Source: Stomorhina lunata (taxonomy: Eukaryota; Arthropoda; Insecta; Diptera; Rhiniidae). From it: a stretch of 64,000 nucleotides of DNA. This document shows positions 25,701 to 37,700 of this stretch, one piece after another. The notes beneath the pieces were generated by a model, which did not search any database, was not told the origin of the DNA, and saw only the letters and a program-made list of their open reading frames with translations. A program made the position numbers and the translations under genes. The first letter of the stretch is position 1, and each line of letters starts with the position of its first letter. Location: contig OW121743.1 of the NCBI GenBank assembly GCA_933228675.1, positions 53,507,903 to 53,571,902 of the forward strand, given 5' to 3'.

Positions 25701-28700
25701 TTTACACCGAAAATTTTCTATAAAAAATTTTTACACCGAAAATTTTCTATAAAAAATTTTTACACCGAAAATTTTCTATAAAAAATTTTTACACCGAAAA
25801 TTTTCTATAAAAAATTTTTACACCGAAAATTTTCTATAACAAATTTTTACACCGAAAATTTTCTACAAACAATTTTTACACCGAAAATTTTCTATAAAAA
25901 ATTTTTACACCGAAAATTTTCTTTAAACAAATTTTATACCGAACATTTTTATACCAAAAAAAATTATATTAAAATTGTTTTCTTCTGTTATCCTTGATTC
26001 CCAGTGGAGCAAAACTTTTTTAGAAATGAAATCTTTCTGGAAGAATTTTCTGAAAATTTTACTATGATAAAAATTTTTCTATAAAGGAATTTTCTAATCA
26101 GAATTGTTCTCGAATTGTTTAGAATTGTTCTAAAAAATATCAATTTTGTGATATTTGTTTCATTTAAGAAAATTTTTTCAGTAGGGGTTGTATGGACCGG
26201 ACCGATTCCACAAATTCCGAGATTTGGTATGTTTATTTATGTTTGTATAGGCAATATTTATGTCAAACATTATTTATGCTAAACATTATTTGTGTATGTA
26301 AAAAAACTTAATTACGGAAAGTAATTCGTATGGGAGGTACCCGAAACCATGGATCGATTTCGGCCATCATCTTTTAAAATATTTTTACGGAGGACGGACA
26401 CTGTTAAATCGAATCAAGAAAAGGTTTTAAGCCGATCGCGGTACGTTTAAAAACCAATATTTCTATATACATAATTCAAAAGTCCAATTTTATGCACTCT
26501 CTAGAAACCAGTTAATTAGTGACAAACGATTTTTTAAATATTGTAACCGTTTTTTTTTTAATATTGATTAAATCCTTTTATGCACTTAGAGATATTTATT
26601 TGTAAAGGCATTTTTATATTTGTATTCACAATATTTAATTTTTTGTTAATACTTTTTATTTATTCTCTTCATGTTTTAAACGCTTTGAACAATCAGTTTC
26701 AACTGATTGACTGGCTAATTTTATTAATTAATTGTTTTGTAAATTTTAAACAAATACAAAACTTGTATTGTTACAACTACATGCATCCAACACCATTTCT
26801 AATCATAGTAATTAGAGAGTTTAAAGAATTACAATATTATAGGAATTTAGTTTTAAAAAAGATAAGGAATCAATTTGTTATCTTAAATTTTGTTGTTTAT
26901 GTTAAGACAAGACCAAGACTTTAATTTTGATTTGAACTCCAAATCTATACCGAACTAATTATAGATTTTTGTATAATATTCAAATGTAGACGTTCGCACC
27001 AAAACGTAGCAATTTCATTATAAATCATTTTGAGTAAATTGAGAAATCATTTTCTTCCCTATAAATTGTTAAAAAAGAAAATCATATTCTATTTATGAGA
27101 ATAATACTTAAGTGCTTGAAGTCATAAGATGATGGCCTGTGTTATCTGTTTAATTATTTCGAAAAAGTTAAAAGTTAGGTTTTGGTGCGATCGATTTGAA
27201 AAATTACATTTTGAGACGTTCAAAGTAAAAAATGTTCTATTTTTTAGTACAAAAACCTACAAATTAATACTAATTGATAAAAGTATATGTATCTCCAACA
27301 AATGTAAATTTTTAGTAAAAATTCAACTATTTCGAAAATTGTTGCGTTTTTGGTGCGATCGATCGTTTTTAAAACCTTTTTTGTATAGAATTGATTGGCG
27401 TTTTTTGCGATTTAGTTTAACATAACTATAGAGATCAGTATATAGAGTAAAATTGTATCATTAACTCAATGAAATTATTACGTTTTGGTGCGAACGTCTA
27501 CAAATCATATTTTGATACTGTAGAACTCTAAAATTTTGTGTGGGAAACAAAATATTTGTGAGCCCTCAAACCGACTTTTTTAATTCTAAAAATTTTCTTT
27601 AGGTTTTATTTAAAAATTTAATTTTACAATGATCGACATGACACTTGGAAATGGTGTTAAATGTCGTTGTAAACTCTTAATTGTTTGTACGTTTTGAGAT
27701 TTTTTTTTTCTAATCAATTAAAACCTTTCTTTTAATATGCATTTTTTTGTATTTTCGAATTATAGAGAAAACAAATGTATTGTAATCGAGAATTTTTCAA
27801 GTTCAAGTCCATTTGCAAAAAAACATGTTTTCTTAAAACACGTAAAAACATTTTATTCATAGCTGTATAGTGTGATTAAAATAAAAAATAAAACTACTTT
27901 TTGAATTATTTTAATTATTTGTTACTTAATATGAATAATTGTTATTCTATTTCATGAATTTTAAATTAAATTATTTGCTTGATTTATTCCTTCTAAAGAA
28001 ATTAAATTAAAGTATAAATTATTATTCTTGATATAAATAAATTTTTCAGAAAATTATTTGAAAATTTTTGAATCCAATATTCTTCATTCTAAACAAAAAT
28101 ATCATAATTTAATATATTTGAATAATACTAGCAAAAATAATATTCGATATTTTTTTATTCAAATATTGAAAAGTTTCATATTTTTCCAACAATTTTATTT
28201 CAAACAAAATTTCTAAAATATTAAAATTTTTTATTTATTTCAAACTTTTTGTCTTGATTAATTTTATTCAAACCAAAAAATGAAGAATACAATTTATTTC
28301 ATACAATATTATGGAATTTTTTGAATCTTCAAACATTTAAAGAAAATAAATTTATTTGTTTTGAGATTTGAAAAATAAAACAAAAAATAATAATAACAAA
28401 AACTAAACTACTCTCAATACACATGAGCGTAAAGTAAAAATTCATACAAGCGAAAATTGATTTTCCGTATTAAAAAACGGCGTTCTATGTACATCCTAAG
28501 ATACTTTTTTCTTATGTATACATTAGTATAAAACTTGATTTCGTTAAACCATGGTGTTGTGTTCAATTGGCCGATATATCTTATATCCGATAGATAATCC
28601 TAGTTCCAAAACAAAGATCCATGCTAACTTTAGTCAATATATCGTGATTACAATGTACACATATTTCTATGCATTACAAACTTATGTATAAGATAGTAAG

Positions 28701-31700
28701 ATAATCCTATTAGTAATATAATTCTATAGTCACTTCTATGGTTATATGATACGGACCAATAACGTTACAAATTTTAATAAATTCGAAGATACATATCTGT
28801 GCTAGTTTTTATATTTTTCACCATCTCGAGTCGATTTAACACTCCATCTAGATGGGTGATATGTATGTATTTAAGCTTTAAGAAAAATCTGTAAAGCTTT
28901 TGATCCATATTCAACCTTAGTAGTAAAAGGTATCAAAATGAAGTAGTTTTTTTTTTTAATTTCACATTAAGGAATACATTACGATTTTGTCAAAAAGTAT
29001 TGGGATCTTCCGTAATTTTCGCAATCAAAATATAGGTCGCAAAAAAACTTTATGAAATTGGCTGAAATCGATCTATTATTTCGGAGAACTCACATTGGCC
29101 TGTATTCCCGGAATAGAAATTTTGACCACAAATTTGTGTATTTTGTATTTAATTTCAAAGAAATATTTATTATACAAATAAAAATCATTGCACCAAATTT
29201 CATTGCAATCGGTGATCGATCCGTTGACCAATTGCGCAATAAAAAATATATAAAAGGTTCATACAATTGTGGTTACTTGGAACTTATTTCACCTTAGTGT
29301 AAGGTATCATATGGTCGGCACTTGTTGTTTTTGCTTGTTTTATCAAAAAACTGTGATCAGCGACGAACCTCAATTTAAATTGAATCAAAATTAAGGCTCA
29401 TACCTAAGACCACAAAATTATATAATGTATATCTTAACTTAATATCGAAAAAAATGTATAAATGTATAATATATCGTTGGAAAATATGGTCACCATAACC
29501 ATAATAAATTTACTTGGATATTCAGTCAGCAGGCTGGACGAACATCGTTAAATTCACCTAGAATGTGATTCTGAGTTGATTGGTGTACTTAAAGATGGAT
29601 GTAAGACTAATATTTTATTGCGTTAGAAATGCAGCACAAACCCAATATACCCTTTCCACCCATGGTGACGAAGGATAAAATTATTTCTATACTTAAATCG
29701 CTAACATTAAAATATTTGTAAATTAAAATTGATGTCCGATCTTCTTTATCGACACTAGATCGTTTACATTATTATGATTATAATCATCACACTAAAAACC
29801 ATCGTCTTCACTAATTTTTTATTATTTTGTTTATTTTAAAAAATCTGTAAACAATTTTCAATAGTCAAAAAATCTTGTTTGAAATAAATTCTCCAAATAT
29901 TTTATTTTTACTGTTCACAGAAAATTTTGAAATAATCCAAAAAATTTGTTTGAATTAAAATTATTCAAAAAATTTTGTTGTGAATAAAATTATTCAAGCT
30001 AAATTTTCTTAAATAAAAAAATTTTGGGAGTTTTGAAGTAATTTTAATTTTATTTACAAGAAATAAAATGAAATAAAGAAATATTTTATTTCTTTGAAAG
30101 GAATACAAATTAAAATTATTTCAATTTTTACAAAAAATATTAATTTCATTTCAAAACTTGTATTTGAAACGTAATGATTTTAAATAATAACTTAACATAA
30201 TAAATCCTGAAAACACATGCAAATTGTTATTTTATTTTTAACAATCTTAAATAATTCTAACTTAATTATATTCCTTGTAAGTAAACTAAATAACAAATTA
30301 ATTTAATTTTGTTCAAAATTTTATATAAAAATAATCGAAATGTACAGCTATGATTTTATTACTATTACTCATTCGTAAGGAGTATTTAAGTTTATTGTAA
30401 ACTACTAAAACGTAATTTTTGGAAACTATAAAAGTTATAGTTTAGAAAAATATAATTGTATAGTTTTATAATCCAAAGTTCTTGGAGTTAAATTTAAGCT
30501 TTTAAATTCGAATTAGGGTCATTCGTTAATTTTGATTAATTACATTTCAAATATTTTGCAAAGAAAATTGTAACTAGAGTTTATTATCCAATAGAACAAT
30601 GTAACTGCGTTTGAAGGTTAGATTTTGAAATTAAGGCAATGTAATTAATTGGTTTTTATAGTAATTCTATTATTTTTTATCTATTTGATATTATGTATTT
30701 ACTTTAATTGATATTAAACAAAACTATATGTGATCAAAATAGACTGGACAACAGCAAAAATTACATTCAAGTTAAACAATTTTTTTTTCTAAAATTTGGG
30801 ATTTTACCATCCCAGTAAAACTTTTCATTACCAAATAATGAGTTAAGCTATGGAACACGAACTACTTACTCATTCGCTGTTTAAGTCATTACATTAACAT
30901 GGGGATGTCATTGGAGGCAAGTACTTACCAATTGCAGAAAAGTAATGACTTGGGTAAGCAATTTGAAAGCAACAACAACAACAGCAACGACTTTTTTGTT
31001 GTTGTTTTGTTAAAAACATATATTTTTAAACGAAATACAAAATTTTTTTTATGATCCCATGGGGGCTCGAACCCAGACCCTCCGACTGCTAGGCAGAGAC
31101 TCTTCCACTGAGCTACTTCATATGTGGAAAACTTAGCAGCTTATAATTAATATAAACAATTTTTATTTTTAGATCCAAAATCATGTGAAAATAACTTTGT
31201 TTTTCCCTGCTTTTTTTTTTTGCTTTGTTGTAATTTTTGGAAAAATATTTTTATACGATTTTTTGTAATTATTTTAAAACTTTTTTAAAATTATTTTAAA
31301 ACTTAAACAATTTAAATCTTCTTTTTTGTATAAGTTTTTACATAAGATTGACTCTTACTTACTTAAATGTTACAACCTGTTAAGGTCAAAGTCCGAGCAT
31401 ATTTTAGAATTCCATGGATTTCGATCTTGTGCGAATATTCTCCAATTTTATAGGCCAAGCTTTGAAAAATGTTCCTCTACTTGGTCTTTCTATCGAAGTT
31501 TCGGACATCCTCCTCTAATATTAGGTAGTGGGACATTTCAATTCTAATTTTATCCTCTTCATTGTATTTTTTTTCAAGAGAGGGTTACTAGCCCGTAATC
31601 CTAACCCATTTTTATCGATCTTATGGGACAACTCTCGGAACATGTTAACTCACAATATTAATGGGTGTTAACCTAGCTCCCCGGGTGATACCTTGAGGAG

Positions 31701-34700
31701 GTGTGTGTCCACAGTTGAGATGAAGGATGACCCAGATAAGTTGGGCTTACCAAGTTAAGACCAATTAGAATCGTGTTTGGTATTCAACATCCCCTACATA
31801 ATCAAAATTGACTCATGATGGTATTTTTTCATTAACGTGAGTTAGTTTTACAAATTTTTTTTTACAGAAGATAATATTTAAGTTCTTAAAATTCAAAAAT
31901 CATTTAAAAAGACTCTTTTAATAAAAAAAAAACTAAAAAAAAATGTTGCCCTTGGTGGGATTTGAACCGGGGCCATTCAGTTTAAATTACCATCTTAATT
32001 ACAAATAAGTACTTCTGTAATAACTTATTATTTATTCGGATGGAATGTTGTATTCGTTACAAGGTAACCAGTTATCAGAGTACTTGCCATTACCAAAGTT
32101 TTGCTAGGATATAATGAAAAGTCTTTTCAAGTTGAGGAATAAATTTTTAAAAATTCATAAAAACCATCGTTACTCAGCGATCGTTAAACTCTCGTTAATA
32201 AATGATCAAATGGTGATCAAATGTCACACAAAGAAGTTAAATTTTTTGACTATAAATAGGTTCTCGATTCTCCGCACAATTAGGTTTTTTACGGGTATGC
32301 CGCCGCAGTCAGTAGCCGTAAAAGTCTATGCAACATCTGCTTATGTAAAATAATGGGATGTATCCACAAATTGAAATTCATTTGCGCCTTATACCTTTAA
32401 AAGCGAGATACCAAAACGGCATGACAAATCGACGAAGCCACTAATAGTAAAGGGCTCTCGCACTTTTGACGTAAAATAAAAAATTATCCTATTCTGTTCT
32501 TCTACCTTATGTTCGAGAATGATCGGAAAATCGAAAACAATTTTGCCATCTATTGGATTAAAATTTTTGTTAAAATCTTTCTACCAAAATTTTTATAATG
32601 TTTCTAAACGACCATCTACAACAAACTCTTAGCATTCGTATTCATTCTATTACTGACCAAGACTCTTAGACTTTTCTCGAACCTGAATCATACGCCAAAT
32701 TCAGACGTAATTTCAATTTTAGTATGGATTTCGAGACAACATGGTCTGGCATGAAGATACAGTGCTTTGTCCGTTAGACTCATCACATTTTTTAGATGTC
32801 GAAAACCGCATTCAAGTCTCGAGTTCTTAAAACGGTACATTATGTATATATTCTACATCATCTGATCTTCACTAAATATGCCACAAATGTATGTACCCGA
32901 CCTATAACTTAATCCTTTTCCTAGTTGTGTTTCTAATTTATCCAATTACACTGTGCGTCAAATTAGGGGTCATCGATTTTTTTCCGAATGAGACCAAATG
33001 GAGATGATAGAAGGCAATTAGTAGACTAAAACCCTAAATGGGTTTTGAAAAGTTAGCTCGAGTTTTGAAGTTACAGCTATTTGAAGTTTGGTTATTTGGG
33101 TATAGAATTTCCCACATAAGTTTCATGTAGAATAAATCAGTGAATAAATTTAACAGTTGCAACTGCATATTTTAGTCTTAATACAATTTTATAAATTACT
33201 TTTTATAATTTTTGTGAATTTGTATTATACTTCCCCATTTTTCCTTATTTTTACTAAAATTAGGTGAAATTTACAATATCGAGTATTTAACTTTTTGCTG
33301 AATCTAGTTACATTTCCTATTTTAATTTGTTTAGTGTGTGTTAAATTAATTGGGGAGGGGGTGTTATGTAGTTCCTTTCTATTTAAAAGTAATGTACTCC
33401 AAATTTGCTAACCAGAATCGATTCAGAAGACAAAAACCGGGTAAACTATCTAAGTTTTAATGTATTTTCTCTCATAGGAAACATTTTTTTCATTTTAAGA
33501 ATAAAATCTAATCCCCCTAATTTATAATTTATCAACTATTTATAGTAGGAAATTTCTATGGAAAATTTGATTAATAAGCTTGTTATATCATTAGGAGGAG
33601 ACAATATTTTCTAATTTTATGTAATTTTCTTAACAAAAAAAAAAGAGTCAATACATGAAAAAATAGTAGCGTTTAGTCAATTTGTATGATTTAAAACTGC
33701 AAAATAACTTCTATACTATTCATTAGATTTTAACGTTTTATTTTTCATTGAAAGATATATTTTGTTAGTAATATAAAACTTCTCTCCTAATTCAATGTTC
33801 AATGTTCAGTTTTGGTTTCGACAAATCGATTTACATAAAATTTCGGGTCTATTTGATTTAGAAACTAATTTACAAAATATTTTCACTCTAAGGCCAATTT
33901 AACTTTTTGTTGGTCGATATAATAAAGATTTCACCAATTTATTGGAAAATCTCCCAAATTTTGCGAGAAAATGAGATAAAACTTAAAATTAAATTCATGA
34001 AATTTATAGAAATTAATAAATATAAAATACTCAATTATAACATTTAAATTTATTTACAGATTTACTCCACATAGAAAATATATTGAAAATATTTTTTAAA
34101 ATAACCCAACTTCAAAGAGCTATAACTTCAAAATTCGAGCTAACTTTTGAAAACCCTTTAGGAGTTTTGCTCTACTAATAGCCTACATTCACTTACAATT
34201 GGTCTCATTCGGGAAAAAATTCCTTGGCGCACAGTGTTATACCTTTAAAAGTGTGCTTCCAAAACGTTATGACAAATCGACTAAGTCACTATTCGTAGAG
34301 GGCTCTTGCACCTTTTCTATTTTTCTACCTATTATATTCTTCTGTTCGAAAGTGATTAATAAAAAGGGTTTTGTTAAAATTTTTCTACTGCAATTTTTAT
34401 GATTTTTCTAAACGACCATCTACAACAAATTCTAAACCCTATAAAGAACCTTTAGCATTTGTATCCATCCTATTACAGGCCTAGACTCTTCGAAATTTCT
34501 CGAACGTGGATGATTCGCTTAATTCAGACATAATTTTAAACTCAGATTGGGGTCGTTAGAACAGGGTCTCGGTTTCTTAAAACGCGAAATGAGTTCTACC
34601 ATCATTTTTCGTAGTGATCGTTTTTATGTTTGCTATCTGTTGATGGCATAGTTGACTTTTTTCAACAAACTTTGAATTTAGGACTTTTAGTTAAAATATA

Positions 34701-37700
34701 TTCAGTCCATCTAAAATCAAAAGGGGGGAAAAAACTGCGTTTTCTGCATGACAATAGCAATTGGCTAACAATTCCAACAGATTTTTCATATTTTGGACAG
34801 ACCAAAATTATTGAAGATTGTAGCCAAAGAAGCAAGAGAAATAATTAAGGAGTTGCCTAATGTTGAAATCAGCTAGTAATGGCAGTTGAAGCACAGATGC
34901 GTTCATCTGAAAAGCTCCTGCTTTGCATTGGAGACTAAAAGTTTTCGTGCAACGATTTAAAAAATTGTATATATTTTTTACATAAAAAAGTAGGCGTGCC
35001 TCTGATTTTTTCAAGTTTTTGTAAGTTTTGTTCTTTAGGGGTTTGGCAGATTACCTAAAAGAAATCACCAGAAAATCGCTTTTATTTCCGAAGTTATCAG
35101 TTGAAAACTAAGTGGTTTAAATATTTAAAATTTTTTTTTTAAATACATTTTTTTTTTTAATTTTTTTATACGGGCTTGTCCAAGTTTTTGCAAGGATTTT
35201 GTATCTTTGTACGGCTTTTATTTTACCCTTCACCTCCATAGGTGGAAAGGGTATTATAAGTTTGTGCTGATGTATGTAGCGCATAGTTATTTGTCTTAGA
35301 CCCACCTTTTAATATACCAATAGGCTTAGAATATTCTTCAATTCTTTCTGTGTCGTTTAGCGATGTCAGTTCGTCCGTCCGTCTGGGCGGATGGCTGGCT
35401 GGACCCCCATGTAAACCATGTAATCAAAGTACCTGCCGCAATTCTAAAGATAATTTGATTAAATTTGGCACAGATTATTTTTTTATAGTGGGACCATGCT
35501 AATTGAAATTCGTCAAAATCGGTAAATTATTTATGCTACCTTCCATTTCCCACTTCCGGGAATTAATGTTAGGCCACAAATATCAATATTTTTGCATGAA
35601 ATTTAAAACAAATACTGCTTATGTAAACTAAAATCACTGTACCAAATTTAGTTGAAGTCGGTTCTCATTTGACCATAGCTCCCATACAAACTCTTCTGTC
35701 AAAACGCACTAAATTGGACAAAAATCCCTAAAACACTCGTAAATCTGAAGATAATGAGAATTCTAAGTTTATTGTCTGCATACATAATTTTAGTAAAAAC
35801 TGTAATCAATTTACCAAATTTCGAGATAATCGGTCCACATTTGACCCTAGCTCTCATATAAGACCAAATGACGGAAACAGCTTAAATATATAAGTTTTTA
35901 GAAAATGTTTGTTTGGCAAAATTTAGCAAATATTTGTCTTTAGATAGGAAAAAGAAAACCTTTGACCTTAGTGATGAAGGGTATCGTATGGTCGGGCTTG
36001 ACCGACTATAGCACTTTCTTACTTGTTTTTGTATAAACTAAAATTCTTAAATTCTATACAATCGGTCCACATTTGAGACTTAATCCCACATTAGAAAATT
36101 GAGACATTGAGACTTAATCCCACATTAGAAAACGTTTGTATAATGATAAAATTAAGCAAATACCAAAAAATAACAAAATAGTCGGGATGTAAATATTATT
36201 CAAAAAGAAGAGTATTTGCATTTGTTCCCAAATCTGTTCAGTCGTTAATCTACGCTTTTACTTTTGGTTAATGAACATAATTCTTAAAAGTTATGTTTGT
36301 AAATTTAGTAATAATGCGAGGTTTTCGATCTGTCTAAATTGGGGATAATCCTCCTGAAGATATGGCTTAACCAACCATTGAAACGCGTCGAGGAATTTGG
36401 TTTCTCAGCAAAATTTTTTTGGCTTTTTATCAATAAATTGGTCTGTTACATTAATAATTAAATGTAACAGATTTGGGATCAAATGCGAATACTCTTCTTT
36501 TTGAATTAAGCAAATACTATATTTAAACTTTTTACATTCTTGACTCATAAAACATGTTGAATCTAAGTACTGTAGGGTATCACATGGTCGAGCTTAAAAA
36601 TAATAACAAACTTAAATCTACTGGAATCTACATACTAATTAACCAAATTTTGTCTAAACCCCTAAAAATGTTTTCTCATCAAAAGCATCGATATCGCCTT
36701 TAATATTCCAACCCATTATACGTCTTATCAAATAGAAAATTATAGTTAAGACTAAAGAAATCAGAGCCGACAACATGGGTACAATTATCAGCTTATCAGC
36801 CATGGGCTGTTCCACAGTATATTCCAATAAAACAATTGGTAGAGACATATTTAAAACACTAGTTTCGATTGATATAGTCATGGCATCTGTGGCTGAGCGG
36901 CACAATAATTTAGACAAGGCAAACGAAAGAATATAGCCAAGTAAAGGCAGAAATAAAGAAGCAAGAAATATCTGAAAATTGAAAAAATTGAGTTAAATGT
37001 TGTTATAATTTTGTAAAAAAAATAAACAAACCATTAAAGTGACTTCCTGAAAGGCAAATGCATTTATGCCCACTGTAACGCCCACCAGGCACAAACTCAA
37101 AAATACAGAGACCGGTTTCAAAAAGCGAAATATAAATCGAGTAGCTTTAGGTATAAAAAGGCGTAATAAAACACCCACTATTATAGCCAGTAAAAGTCCA
37201 ATACATCCCACAGCTAAATCCACAAATGGCAAATTCATTGTTGTATCCTTGTATAAAACTGGGCCCATTAAGAAAATCCACAAGGGTAACATGCCCAAAG
37301 CTAATAAACTATTCAAAGTGGTGGTAGCCAAGGATAGATTAATATTTCCCTTTAAGAAAACGTTGCAAATATTTGCTATGCCTCCACTGGGTGCTATAGC
37401 TGAGAACAGCAAAGCCAACTGTAGATTCTTGTTGTTTTTAAATACTAAAGCACCCAAACCAATAGCCAAAGCGGGCATGACCATATATCGGCTGCAAAAA
37501 CCCAATAATGGACCCACGGGCCTTTTAAATATGGAGCCTAAACGGTTTAAGTCCAGAACAGTGCCAAGATTTACAAACATCAATAACATTATTGCCGCTG
37601 CGATATAGGTAAAAATCTTATCATCAACTCGTTTATTACGCACTACTATCACATCTAATACTTGATCGCTACGTTCGGTTCTATTTGCGATAGGATCATT

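Larger units (their letters stand above)
30811..32109. mobile_element. Probable TIR element with CCCAGTAAAACTTT ends
   Basis: The left end CCCAGTAAAACTTT and the inverted right end CCTAGCAAAACTTT match at 12 of 14 positions, with ATTACC and GTAATGG nearby. The interior is composite: a CAACAA run, a tRNA-like block (31050-31130), an RTE fragment, a dispersed repeat, and a second tRNA-like block (31950-31990). No target duplication was confirmed. Confidence 0.4.

Noticed and set aside
26580..26924. 114-codon hydrophobic frame
   Set aside because: Leu/Ile/Phe-rich because of A/T bias. There is no family motif, and it is flanked by repeats.
31050..31130. Functional tRNA-Ala gene
   Set aside because: The acceptor stem does not pair and the anticodon stem has a mismatch, so it was kept only as a tRNA-like relic.
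37066..37608. 180-codon + strand frame
   Set aside because: Antisense shadow of SLC10-B, which has family motifs on the other strand.
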